Origin: an uncultured Alphaproteobacteria bacterium
GTDB lineage: Bacteria; Pseudomonadota; Alphaproteobacteria; RF32; CAG-239
Reading direction: 5' to 3'
Assembly: GCA_934276635.1 (NCBI GenBank)
Contig: CAKQTH010000003.1
Location: 16,739-80,738 of the forward strand
Length of the DNA: 64,000 nt
Every line of letters begins with the position of its first letter. Within the stretch, counting starts at the first letter, position 1. This document shows, piece by piece, positions 16,762-26,900 of this stretch. The notes under the pieces are model-generated. The model ran no database searches, had not been told where the DNA came from, and saw nothing but the letters and a program-made list of their open reading frames with translations. The position numbers were made by a program, and so were the translations under genes.

Positions 16762-18798
16762 ATGACCAGAACATATATCAATAACGAAAAACCCGCATCT
16801 TTTTTGCCGAATGACTTTAACAAAAAGAAATTTGCGGTATCTTATTCTCCGGTCAGCAACCCTTATCTCAAAGACATTCAAAACTCAGCCCGAAAAACCT
16901 GTTTAGGCAAAAGAGAATGGCCGCAGATTGACACCATTTCAACCTGGATGGTAACCGCCGAAACCGCAACTTTTATGAAGTGGGGCGGATTGGGCATGGT
17001 CGCCTCCGAGTTGGCCGAATCGTTCAACTGCTGTTTTGGCAAAGACGGGCACTCGTGCACAGTTGTAACCCCGCTGTATTTGGGCAACACCGGAAAGAAA
17101 AAAACATCTTTTGAAAATGATATATATTTCGGCGCTGAAAACAAACAAATACCGCTTCAAAAAATCTGTCGGTTGTCGGTTCCGTTTATGAACGAGCATC
17201 AAAAGCTTGTCGGGCACAATACCGATGTTTTTTGCGGAAATTTCAACGGAGTTGATTATATCTTTTTGAGCAACAACCGCTTTTTTTCGATAAATCCGCA
17301 CAAAGACAATCCGCCGGCTCAAGACGGCTGCTATGTGTTAAACGAATTTAATATCAACGAAGTTGAAAGATTTGCATTCTTTTCAAAGGCTGTATACTGC
17401 TTGCTTGAAAAAATCTGCAAAAGAGGAATAAAAGGCCTCAAAAAACCGAACTCGGTTATTGCTAACGATTGGCACAGCGGTGCGCTCTCCGGCCTTACAA
17501 AATATTTTACCGCCGCAAAATTGATGCAAAATCAGATAGAAAAGCCTTTGGCCGATGAACTGCACAATATGCCGATTATTCATATTGCGCATCATTTAGG
17601 CTATCAGGGCTGGGATTATGAGAACACCGCAAAAATCCTTAATTCGTTGTATGAAGGTTTGGCTTCCGTTGTGTTCAAAAATGCCAAAACCACCAAAAAC
17701 AACAATCCGCGGACGCAAAATACCCTTATCGTCCACGACTGTTACAATCAGGCTTCCTGCAATTTCAATCTTGCCGACCGCGTGGTTACGGTTTCCAAAA
17801 ACTATTTGGAAGAAACATCAAAAGAAAAATGTTTCGGCTATGATTTTCGCGATATTCTTAAGATTAGAAAAGACCATCGCAACTTTTTCGGCATTGTAAA
17901 CGGATATGAAAAAAATTTGATTTCGCCGAACAAAGATAAAATCAATCACTTGAACGAATATTTTAAAGACTTTGATTTCAGGGTTTTTGACGACAATTCT
18001 TTATATAACAAACTGCATAACAAACAAGAATTTATCAGGCTCCTCTCAAAGCTGGCATCTGATGAAAAATATAAGGAACAGACCATTCCGTTGGTCGACA
18101 TCTACAAATTTGACGACATTTTCGGCTCAATCAAAAACTTTAAGAAAACGCCGATAATCTGCGCAACCAGCCGATTGGTTGAACAAAAAGGCTATGACAT
18201 CGCAACTCAGGCAATTATCAACCTGATAAAAGAGCACGCCGACCTGCATAAAGAATATCCGATTGTGGTAATGGGCGGCGCCGGAAACAAGCACTGCTTT
18301 GAAACTCTCGGAAGGTTGAAAGATACCATTGCTCAGTCTTATCCCGAGATTGCAAAACGCATCTTTGTCTTTTGCGGATATAAAGACGAGTTTGCTTATG
18401 CAATCCAACTAGCGTCCGACTTTTATATGATGCCATCAAAATTTGAGCCGTGCGGGCTTACACAGATGGAGGCCATGGCAAAAGGCGCTCTTCCGATTGC
18501 AATGTCCACCGGCGGCTTAGTTGATACTATTGACGACGGGATTGACGGGTTTCGCACCAAAGTATTTTTCACCGACAACAACACAAAAGTATACGGCGAC
18601 AATCGCAGTGCAAAAAGGCTTGAAAACAACACCAACGCCTATGCCGAAACCATATGGCGCGCGCTCTGCCTGTTTTATTCAAAACCGCAAAAGCTCAAAG
18701 TTATGACTCAAAACGCAATGCGCAAAGATTTCAGTTGGAAAATCGAAAAAGGCTCGATTTATAAATATTTCAACCTGCTGAAAACCGGACATTTATAA
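16762..18798 (+). CDS. glgA: Glycogen/starch synthase (GT5 family)
   Basis: The enzyme family extends alpha-1,4-glucan from ADP- or UDP-glucose. The 678-residue protein has an N-terminal GT5 domain with the nucleotide-sugar KxGGL motif as MKWGGLGMVASEL (residues ~72-85), a catalytic-domain segment VIANDWHSGALSGL, IAHHLGYQGWDY, and a C-terminal Rossmann domain with TSRLVEQKGYDIA and the retaining-glycosyltransferase E-x7-E block FEPCGLTQMEAMAKG. It is longer than E. coli GlgA (477) because of inserted segments and an ~50-residue N-terminal extension. AGAGG lies 5 nt before the ATG. No other glycogen gene is nearby. Confidence 0.88.
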   Translation: MTRTYINNEKPASFLPNDFNKKKFAVSYSPVSNPYLKDIQNSARKTCLGKREWPQIDTISTWMVTAETATFMKWGGLGMVASELAESFNCCFGKDGHSCTVVTPLYLGNTGKKKTSFENDIYFGAENKQIPLQKICRLSVPFMNEHQKLVGHNTDVFCGNFNGVDYIFLSNNRFFSINPHKDNPPAQDGCYVLNEFNINEVERFAFFSKAVYCLLEKICKRGIKGLKKPNSVIANDWHSGALSGLTKYFTAAKLMQNQIEKPLADELHNMPIIHIAHHLGYQGWDYENTAKILNSLYEGLASVVFKNAKTTKNNNPRTQNTLIVHDCYNQASCNFNLADRVVTVSKNYLEETSKEKCFGYDFRDILKIRKDHRNFFGIVNGYEKNLISPNKDKINHLNEYFKDFDFRVFDDNSLYNKLHNKQEFIRLLSKLASDEKYKEQTIPLVDIYKFDDIFGSIKNFKKTPIICATSRLVEQKGYDIATQAIINLIKEHADLHKEYPIVVMGGAGNKHCFETLGRLKDTIAQSYPEIAKRIFVFCGYKDEFAYAIQLASDFYMMPSKFEPCGLTQMEAMAKGALPIAMSTGGLVDTIDDGIDGFRTKVFFTDNNTKVYGDNRSAKRLENNTNAYAETIWRALCLFYSKPQKLKVMTQNAMRKDFSWKIEKGSIYKYFNLLKTGHL

Positions 18799-19437
18799 AC
18801 ATTTGTCTTTACTGTTGCAAAATTTTGCTATCGGACATTGCCCGCACAGCGGATTTTTTGCTTTGCAAATATATCTTCCGAACAGAACCAGCCAATGATT
18901 CAGATTTTTGTGAAACTCCGGCGGAATTTTTTTGCTTAAATCTTTTTCCACCTCAAACGGAGTTTTGCCATCGGAGAATTCCAACCGATGCGCAACTCTG
19001 AATACATGTGTATCAACCGCAATCGTCGGCTGACCAGACCACACATTCAGCACCACATTTGCCGTTTTGCGGCCGACACCCGGCAAATTTTCAAGCTCTT
19101 CCCGAACCGGCGGTACTTCACCTCCGAACTTTTCCTGCAAATCCGCCGACAAACGCATAATGTTTTTTGCCTTATTGTTATAAAGCCCGATGGTTTTGAT
19201 ATAATTTTTAAGTTTTTCTTCGCCGAGAGCCAACATTTTTTGCGGAGTATCCGCCGCGGCAAACAGAGCTTTCGTTGCTTTGTTCACACCTTTGTCGGTC
19301 GACTGCGCCGAAAGCAAAACCGCAACCAGCAAAGTATACGCATTAGAAAACTCCAACTCACATTTCGGGTCGGGATTTTGCTCTCTGAAAATTTCCATAA
19401 TTTGAGAAATTCTTCTGTTTTCGCCGATTTTGCTCAT
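18793..19437 (-). CDS. nth: Endonuclease III
   Basis: Nth is a bifunctional glycosylase/AP lyase that removes oxidised pyrimidines. The 214-residue protein has the helix-hairpin-helix LPGVGRKTANVVL with catalytic Lys124, the catalytic Asp142 in AVDTHVFRVAHRL, and the 4Fe-4S ligands Cys191-X6-Cys198-X2-Cys201-X5-Cys207. It overlaps the end of convergent glgA by 6 bp and follows tsaD by one base. Confidence 0.96.
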   Translation of the reverse strand: MSKIGENRRISQIMEIFREQNPDPKCELEFSNAYTLLVAVLLSAQSTDKGVNKATKALFAAADTPQKMLALGEEKLKNYIKTIGLYNNKAKNIMRLSADLQEKFGGEVPPVREELENLPGVGRKTANVVLNVWSGQPTIAVDTHVFRVAHRLEFSDGKTPFEVEKDLSKKIPPEFHKNLNHWLVLFGRYICKAKNPLCGQCPIAKFCNSKDKCL

Positions 19438-19438
19438 T

Positions 19439-20512
19439 TTATGCTTTTACTCCGGCGCCGATTGCTTTCGGGGCGTTTTCGTCCAGAGGCCAGCGCGGAC
19501 GCGGCTTAAAATCCAAACCATTGGTATATCCGGCGCGGAATCTTTCCAGCCCTGCCCAGGCAATCATAACGCCGTTATCCGTGCAAAAACGAATCGGTGG
19601 AGCCGAAAATTCCAGCCCGTGATTGTTTGCAAGCTCTTCCAATCTTGAACGCAGATATTGGTTTGCGGCAACACCTCCCGAAACAACAACATCTTTTCCT
19701 TCAGGATATTTTTGCTTAAAATATTTTATTGCTTTTTCAAGCTTTTTTATCAGACAATCGGTGACTGCGGTTTGGAATGAAGCGCAAATATCGGCAATAT
19801 CCTGCTGCGGAATTATCGCATGTTCAACCTCGCCGTTGTCGGAATAAAGTTCTATAATTTTGCGAACCGCAGTTTTAAGGCCGGAAAACGACAAATTATA
19901 ATCCGGCGAATAAATCAGAGGACGAGGCAAAACAAACCTGTCGGCATTTCCTACCGCCGCCATTTTCTCAATTAACGGCCCTCCCGGATACCCGAGACCG
20001 AGCATTTTTGCAACCTTGTCAAACGCCTCTCCTGCCGCATCGTCAATCGTGGTACCCAAACGCTCGTATTGTCCGACGCCTTTAACTATCAAAATTTGGC
20101 AATGTCCGCCGGAAGTCAGCAAAAGCAGATACGGAAACTCCACATCGTTAGAAACTCTGGCACAAAGCGCGTGTCCTTCCAGATGATTTACCGCGACAAA
20201 TGGTTTGTTCAGCGCAAGGGCGAGCGACTTTGCCGCCATAACTCCGACTACAACACCGCCGATTAATCCTGGACCGGAAGCGGCTGCGATTGCGTCCAAA
20301 TCCTGAAGTTTTACACCGGATTTTTGCATACAATGTTCAATAATCTCGTCGATATGTTCCAAATGTGCACGGGCGGCAATTTCCGGCACGACGCCGCCGT
20401 ATTGCTTATGTTCTTCTTGCGAAAGAAGAGCCTGACCCAAAATTTCTCTTTTCTCGTTTATGACTGCCGCAGCCGTTTCATCACAGCTGCTTTCAATGCC
20501 TAAAATTAACAT
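19439..20512 (-). CDS. tsaD: tRNA N6-threonylcarbamoyladenosine synthase subunit TsaD
   Basis: TsaD, with TsaB and TsaE, transfers threonylcarbamoyl to A37 of ANN-decoding tRNAs. The 357-residue protein starts MLILGIESSCDETAAAV and has the metal-binding HxxxH as NHLEGH (His110, His114), then LTSGGHCQILIV and VSGGVAANQYLRSRLEE. The gene order tsaD next to a mitofilin-like protein recalls the alphaproteobacterial tsaD-hemC-hemD-mitofilin locus, here without the hem genes and with the mitofilin-like gene divergent. Confidence 0.96.
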   Translation of the reverse strand: MLILGIESSCDETAAAVINEKREILGQALLSQEEHKQYGGVVPEIAARAHLEHIDEIIEHCMQKSGVKLQDLDAIAAASGPGLIGGVVVGVMAAKSLALALNKPFVAVNHLEGHALCARVSNDVEFPYLLLLTSGGHCQILIVKGVGQYERLGTTIDDAAGEAFDKVAKMLGLGYPGGPLIEKMAAVGNADRFVLPRPLIYSPDYNLSFSGLKTAVRKIIELYSDNGEVEHAIIPQQDIADICASFQTAVTDCLIKKLEKAIKYFKQKYPEGKDVVVSGGVAANQYLRSRLEELANNHGLEFSAPPIRFCTDNGVMIAWAGLERFRAGYTNGLDFKPRPRWPLDENAPKAIGAGVKA

Positions 20513-20608
20513 TTTTATTTCTTTCCAAATAAGCTATTGAAGTTTTCTGCAAAATATATACACTATAAAAAAAATATTGCCAACTTAATTTTATATGAGG
20601 AATGCAAA

Positions 20609-21625
20609 ATGATGAAACCTGTTGAGAAAAAAAATCCGCAACCGCAAAAAATTAAATCAAAAAAGATATTTTTGGAATTTGTTTTAATCGGCTTTGTGCT
20701 TGCGATTGCATATGGAGTATGGCAGAATTTTGAACAAATAAAAAATTCTTTTAAAACCGAAAAAGCGGCAGAAACTCCGCAAATTGACATTGCCGCAGAG
20801 TTAAACGGCAAAGCCGCAAAAACGGATATTTATGCTTTGCAGCAAAAAATCGGTGATTTGCAGGCCGCGCTCGGGATCGTCGCAATCAAAAATTCTCAGG
20901 CGGTCGATACCACAATTCTTGAAGAAAAAATTTCGTCCCTCGGAACGCTCATTAACTCGGTCATCAACGGAAAGGCCGATGCCAACTCGGTTTTAGGGCT
21001 TTCCGCTCGCACGGACAAACTAGCCGCCGAAGTAGACAGATTGTCACGCATAAACAACGAGGGGGCTTTGATTTTGACCGCGGTTATGATGATAAAAGAA
21101 AACGCGCTTGAAGGCAAAGATTTTTCTTACGGAGCAGAAATTTTGAGCGAACTCGGCGGTAACAATCCGAAAATAAGCACCGAAATAAACACTATCCGCG
21201 AGCTTTCCGGCTCTGAGATTTTGAGCGACAAACAGCTTTCAGCAGACTTTGCCTCAATTTATAAAAATCTAACAACAAAATCGGCAGAAAAACAAATTGA
21301 ACAAAGCTGGCAGGACAGAATTAACTCAAAGCTTAATCAGATTATTTCCGTAAAGAAAATCAACGACAAAGGCGAACAGATTTCAGAAAACGAGCAGGAT
21401 AAATTTTTTGCGACATTGCGTGCTTTAAACGAAAAAAACAACATCAAGGCTCTGGCCGCACTGCTGAAAAACTCCGATAACGAATATATCCGCTCAAACG
21501 ATGAAATTTCCGTTTGGATAAAAAATGTTGAAAACAAAACAGAATTTTCGGACGCGGTCAACAAAATCAGCAACTATTGTCTAATGCTGATTCGTCTTAA
21601 CAGTTTGGGACTGAAAAACAACTGA
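20609..21625 (+). CDS. Mitofilin-like (COG4223-type) inner-membrane protein
   Basis: The 338-residue product has a basic, proline-rich cytoplasmic N-terminus, one membrane helix (IFLEFVLIGFVLAIAYGVW, residues ~23-42), a heptad-rich region (~60-160) and a helical C-terminal part with ALEGKDFSYGAEILSELGG and IRELSGSEILSDKQLSADFA. These segments resemble the GkPFaaEL...G-l-L-a-rF pattern of alphaproteobacterial Mic60/mitofilin-like proteins. In alphaproteobacteria this family shapes intracytoplasmic membranes or links the envelope; the role here is inferred. The ATG at 20609 has GAGG 8 nt upstream; an upstream in-frame start at 20537 lacks support. The stop overlaps the next gene (TGATG). Confidence 0.6.
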   Translation: MMKPVEKKNPQPQKIKSKKIFLEFVLIGFVLAIAYGVWQNFEQIKNSFKTEKAAETPQIDIAAELNGKAAKTDIYALQQKIGDLQAALGIVAIKNSQAVDTTILEEKISSLGTLINSVINGKADANSVLGLSARTDKLAAEVDRLSRINNEGALILTAVMMIKENALEGKDFSYGAEILSELGGNNPKISTEINTIRELSGSEILSDKQLSADFASIYKNLTTKSAEKQIEQSWQDRINSKLNQIISVKKINDKGEQISENEQDKFFATLRALNEKNNIKALAALLKNSDNEYIRSNDEISVWIKNVENKTEFSDAVNKISNYCLMLIRLNSLGLKNN

Positions 21626-23016
21626 TGAACAAAGCGGAAATTTTTGAACATTGGAACAAGCTGCTTGCCGAGGCAGAAAAGTTTTTGCCTAATCTTTCGC
21701 ATATTCAAAATGCGGCGTCCTGCTTTAATGCCAACATAGACGCCATAATTCAGCTTTCGGGAGAGGCGCTTGCCGAGGCAATAAGAAACTGCCCTGATTT
21801 TGACCTCAAAGAATCCAAAAGCAACTATCGCAAAGCCGACACCTTATGCGAGGTTTTATCCGGGCTGCTTAAATGTTTTGCCGAAGGGATTGCCGAGGAG
21901 AGAACAACCAAAAACGGACAAATATGCGTATCATTGCAAAAAATGTTTCCGCCGCAAAAATTTCAAATGGGCGGACAAGGCGGAATTATCGCCAATCTTT
22001 TGTCTTTGTGCGGCATCAAAAATGTTGCGGTTCACACAAACTCTCTGCCAAAACTTCAGGCTGAACAATTCTTAAACAAAGATAACCTGCTAGCCTTTGA
22101 CGAGCTCGGAAATCCTACTCCTGCATATCGCACCATGCGGCAAAACGACACGCCGCTGGTTCATCTGATTTTTGAGTTCAAAAAAGGCGACAGCGCGCAT
22201 ATCGGAGGCAAAGTTTTCACTTGTCCGAAGTCCAATCGTTTTATTGTCAGCTGCGATGAAAAAAATCAAAATATGATTGTCGATGATGCGTTTGTCAAAT
22301 ATCTGAACACTGTTCATCAGGATTATATTTTTCTTTCCGGCTTTCATATGCTTGATGAAAAAAACGCAGGCACCGTCATTCCAAAAATGAAAAATCTGTT
22401 ATTAAATTTGAAAAACGACGCACAAAAAAACAGCATTTTTCATCTGGAAATTGCATCTACTCCGTCGGACAAAGCCAGAAAAATGACTCTTGATGAAATC
22501 GGAACAATCGTTGATTCCATCGGGCTCAATGAGCGTGAAGCCTGCGACATCATAAATGTTCTTTATCCGGATATTGACCTCAAACCGAATGCGGTTGATA
22601 TGTTCAGGGCAATATCTCTGATAAAAAAGTACACAAATATTTCCCGAATCGAACTTCATATGCTCGGGCTTTTTATGACCATGCAAAACAAAAATATCAG
22701 CATCAGCCCGCAAAAAGCCAAAGACGGAATGTTGCTCGCCGCCAGAATCGGCAGCAGCCGCGCCGTCCTCGGCGATTTGAAAGAAGAAAAAGACCTGTTG
22801 TCGTCTCAAAATTTTGAAATATCGGAAATCGGGTATTCAGAATTGAAAAATTTATCAGAATATCTGCAAAGCGAAAATCTTTTGACCTATGGAATTTTCT
22901 GCGGTGGTGATTTTGACTTGATAGCCGTTCCGACAATGCTCGAAAAAAAGCCGAAAAGCCTCGTTGGAATGGGCGACACCATCTCATCAATATCACTACT
23001 CGGAACACACCTATAA
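21625..23016 (+). CDS. ADP-dependent phosphofructokinase/glucokinase-like protein
   Basis: The family phosphorylates glucose or fructose-6-phosphate with ADP as donor and is best known from archaea, with an animal ADP-glucokinase branch. Diagnostic features: the sugar-binding start motif CFNANIDAI (residues ~33-41), MGGQGGIIANLL (115-126), and the terminal VGMGDTISS (447-455) with the anion-hole/catalytic Asp451 equivalent to the GxGD of ribokinase-fold kinases. ATP-dependent PfkA/PfkB signatures are absent. The 463-residue length matches the ADP-PFK/GK family. It is translationally coupled to the mitofilin-like gene (one-base overlap) and ends 2 bp from convergent virB11. Substrate is unknown. 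Confidence 0.72.
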   Translation: MNKAEIFEHWNKLLAEAEKFLPNLSHIQNAASCFNANIDAIIQLSGEALAEAIRNCPDFDLKESKSNYRKADTLCEVLSGLLKCFAEGIAEERTTKNGQICVSLQKMFPPQKFQMGGQGGIIANLLSLCGIKNVAVHTNSLPKLQAEQFLNKDNLLAFDELGNPTPAYRTMRQNDTPLVHLIFEFKKGDSAHIGGKVFTCPKSNRFIVSCDEKNQNMIVDDAFVKYLNTVHQDYIFLSGFHMLDEKNAGTVIPKMKNLLLNLKNDAQKNSIFHLEIASTPSDKARKMTLDEIGTIVDSIGLNEREACDIINVLYPDIDLKPNAVDMFRAISLIKKYTNISRIELHMLGLFMTMQNKNISISPQKAKDGMLLAARIGSSRAVLGDLKEEKDLLSSQNFEISEIGYSELKNLSEYLQSENLLTYGIFCGGDFDLIAVPTMLEKKPKSLVGMGDTISSISLLGTHL

Positions 23017-23018
23017 AA

Positions 23019-23987
23019 CTAAGTAACTTCGGTAATGGCACGCAGGTTGCCGTCGCGGTTGATTTGCACGACTCTCAATTTGTGATGCATTTCCTCAATC
23101 GTTCTCTTTCTGTCAATCGTCGGATATGTATGCAAAATACGATCGGTAAACGCCTTGTACGCAGCCTCGGAACTTTCGGCGTGGATTGTGGCTAAACAGT
23201 TATCGTGGCCTGATCCCATAAGCTCCCAAATTGCACCTGCGTTTGATGTTGAAATCTCGCCTCCGATAATTGCATCAGGCGTAAAACGAACCACAAGGTC
23301 GATGATTTTGCTGTAATCCATTTGGTTGGTTTGTTCGGTACGAGACAAAACTAAATGCACACGATTGGGGTGCGGAACCAAAAGCTCGCGTGTATCTTCA
23401 ATCGTCAAAATGCGCTTATTGATATTGATAATTTTCAAAAGGTTGTTCAAAAAGGTTGTTTTACCGGTAGAAGTTGCACCTGAAACCAAAATATGATCGC
23501 CTCGTTTTAAACTTAAAATAAGCCTTTCGTACGGATCTTCCGGATCGGCAATCTGTTTCAACGGATTAATCTTGTGCAATGCCTGCCCCTGCGCCAAACC
23601 ATAATCCTGCAATCCGAATGCAACATCATCGCTGTGAATACGAATTGTAAGCGCGATACCGCCGGTAACATCTTCCTGATCATACATCACATTTCGGCCG
23701 GCAATGGCAGAAAAACGGTGTTCACCCGGGATTGTGGCGTATACCACCGGCGAGCCCTGTATCGGGTCAAACGGAAGTTCGTATGTGTTTGCCACAATAT
23801 AAAGCAAGTCAGTCAGATATTCTTTGGAGAGCTTTTCATCATTGTAGGCAACCCACGGATACGCTCTTTTTCCGCGCAGGCGCAACCATATCTGTCCGCC
23901 GTGATTTATCGCAACTTCCTCGATATTGTCCTGATTATACCAATATGCCAACGGCCTTAAAACTGATTCCAATACTGCAAAGCTCAT
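23019..23987 (-). CDS. virB11: VirB11-type secretion ATPase
   Basis: VirB11 is the hexameric cytoplasmic ATPase that switches type IV machines between assembly and substrate transfer. The 322-residue protein shows Walker A GATSTGKTT (170-178), an Asp box TIEDTREL, Walker B PDAIIGGEIS (237-246, Glu244) and the His box GHDNCLATIHA (260-270). The N-terminal domain (NIEEVAINHGGQIWLR) is VirB11-like rather than PilT-like. It is the last gene of the cluster, 12 nt after the VirB10-like gene, with AGGA before its ATG. Confidence 0.92.
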   Translation of the reverse strand: MSFAVLESVLRPLAYWYNQDNIEEVAINHGGQIWLRLRGKRAYPWVAYNDEKLSKEYLTDLLYIVANTYELPFDPIQGSPVVYATIPGEHRFSAIAGRNVMYDQEDVTGGIALTIRIHSDDVAFGLQDYGLAQGQALHKINPLKQIADPEDPYERLILSLKRGDHILVSGATSTGKTTFLNNLLKIININKRILTIEDTRELLVPHPNRVHLVLSRTEQTNQMDYSKIIDLVVRFTPDAIIGGEISTSNAGAIWELMGSGHDNCLATIHAESSEAAYKAFTDRILHTYPTIDRKRTIEEMHHKLRVVQINRDGNLRAITEVT

Positions 23988-23999
23988 ATTTTCTTCCTT

Positions 24000-26900
24000 T
24001 TAGAATAATTGGGGAACTCCACCGTCTCCTGAAGACTGATCGTCAGAATAGGTTGTGTTTCCGGTATCATACGACGGCGGCGGGGGCGGAGGTGTGCCGA
24101 TTGGACTTGTGGTAACCGGAGGAATGGTTGTCGGAGAAGACGATCTTGCTTTTGACGAGTTATCTTCAAGCAACGGTATTGACTTTTGCGCCTGAACGCC
24201 GTCAACCGAACCTTCTTCATATACGACTTTTCCTGCCGCGTCTCCGCCGCCTCCGGATACGCCGTTAATATTTATACCCTTATCGTTTGCTGTTCTTTCT
24301 GCCTGAGTTTTATCGTCATCAATAAGGATTTTAGGCTTTTGATTTTTAGCCGTTGCTTCAGCCGCATTATCGATTGTGCGCAACCACAAATCCACATTCG
24401 GATATACAATAATTCTGGTACCCGCTGGGACATAGGTCAACGGTTTAATATCCATCGCATCTTGCATAATCTGGTTAAATACCTGCTTCATACTGTCTTG
24501 AAAATCTTCACGCGAATCATTCATTGCCTGCTGTCGCGAACTTTCAACCCCGTCGGTTCCCGACTCGTCTGTCGCAAACATCATGGATATGGCACTGGTA
24601 AGAGTGGTCGTAATAATCGGTGCAGAATATTTTTTAAGCAACTGCTTATCAAGATATCCGAGCGCTCCGCCGCGGCCCTGCGCATCTCCGGTAATTCCCT
24701 GAAGCTTAAAGGTAGAGCCGTCCGGACGAATAAGTCTGTCCCATGTAATCTGAACTTTTGCAGAGTTAGACATCTGCTCTTCTCCCGCGGTCAATCCGCC
24801 GAGCGTTCCGATAAATCTGCTGCCCGCCGGAATCAACACATTGCGGCCTTCTTCGGCATACACATTTCTTTCAACAAACGCGGTAACCGGAGTCGGGTTG
24901 CTGCTATCAATCGAGCGCGCCAATACTGCCGGAATCGGCTTATCGGCCAGAATCATCTCGCTCATATCAACACGCCAGCTTGAAATATTCTTTTCGATGC
25001 CCAAATCAGTCCAGTCTTTTTGTTTGCCGTCAAATGTGCTTGCGTCTATACCTGTGCTGATTTTGCGCACCGACATCGCCTGACGACGCTCATTTTGAGC
25101 CGCAGAGAGCGCGGCAGCGCGTTGGGCGTTATATCTTTCACCCGGACCGTATCCGCCGCCGGGTCCCAAATTTCCGACGCCGGTTCCGGTACCATAAGCT
25201 CCTCCGTCACCGAAAGTTCCGGCCGGAACAAATATATCCTGCCCTTTCGGACGCTTGACTTCTTCGATACCGATAAGGTTTCCGTCGTTATCAATAATCA
25301 GTCCGTCCGGCATCTTTTTTCCGATAAGAGAGCCGTCTCTGCTGACAACATCGCCGTTATCCATAATATTTCCGAGATAATCACCGTCCGGTGTCAACGC
25401 AATCCCGATAACACGGCGGCTGAATCCGCTGACTTCTTTTTCATCATCCTGCTGATTTGATTCGTTTGCGCCGATATTGACAGTCGTGCTCGGCTTTTTT
25501 GCTTTCGGCGAATAATATTGCAGCAAATACGGAACTCCGACGACTTTTCCGTCAGAAGATTTAACCTTGCCGTCTTGCGCAAGAGTACCGATTAAGACAT
25601 TGTCGGTATTATACAATTTTCCGGAGATTCCGAGCTCGCCGACCGAAATTCCGTTTGCACCGCGAACCCAATAATCTCGATTTATTCTTCCGATTAATTT
25701 GTCTTTTTCGTTGAGCAAAAAGCCCTGATCAATCGTGCCTAATACATTTTTGGAAAAACTTCTGACTTTGCCGTCTTTTTCAATATATCCGATTGCTTTC
25801 CAACTGTCGTCATAAACATAAAGGTCATATGCGGCATAGCCGATTTTTTCTCTTTTATCAACAACATAACCTTCATAATCAACTCGTCCAACATCTTCAT
25901 TTTTGTTGTTGATTACCCTGCCGCTTTCCAGAACGCGTCCCAAGAAAGCATTGTTGTTGTCAAAAGCATAGCGATAGCGGAACAAGCGGCCAATGACATC
26001 TCCTTCCGGCGATACCACGGTTTCATCAAGCGAAACTCTGCCGATAACTTTGCTGTCATCATCAACCACCGAACCATCAAAAACGCTGCGGCCGATAATT
26101 TTTCCGGAAAAGTCCATTACCGGGCGATAACGAAGGGACGATGCAATCATCTTTCCGTCATCATCTTTCAGATATCCGCGGATATCCACACACCCGAGCT
26201 TAGTATTGTTCAAACTGAACGCAAAGCCGCTGACCGACGGAGTTGCGAAAATCGCATTTTTATTATCTGTCAGCAAATTGGGCAAAACTCTGTATCCGGC
26301 GACGGCTCCGCCTTCCGAAACGACCTGTCCGTTTTGCAATATATTGCCGACTACCGAATTTTTATAGTTTCTGACATCTCCGCGCGGAGTCACAACACCC
26401 AAAAATGTGCATTTTTCATCAACAACCACGCCCGGTTCCAAAAGCTCGCCCTGAACGGCGCCGGTTGCGTCTATCATCACGCCACCATCCGAAATTTTTC
26501 CGATAATGCTTTTTTCTTTATCAAAAACAGAGCCTGTTTCTTCAACATATCCGACAAACGATCCGTTTGAGGCAATGACCATATCGGCCGAAAACGCATT
26601 ACCGATTTTCGGAGAAATCGTATTTGTTATATTTTCATCGGAGGCCGATACCGACATATCCGGCAGAATTTTTGCAACGGCTTTTTGCGCGGAATTCAGC
26701 ACAAGATTGTTTTCGGAAATTGCGCCGAGAATATCTCCGCTGCGGTTGATAACATATTGTGCATTAATGTTTTTTCCACGAATCTGCTTTCCGTCAATAT
26801 TGGCATATCCGTATTGCAGCACATCGGCAATTTTTGCGTATTTGTCGTTCAAAACTTCGGCATTCGGCGAAATATATCCGAATACGGAACCGGACAAATC

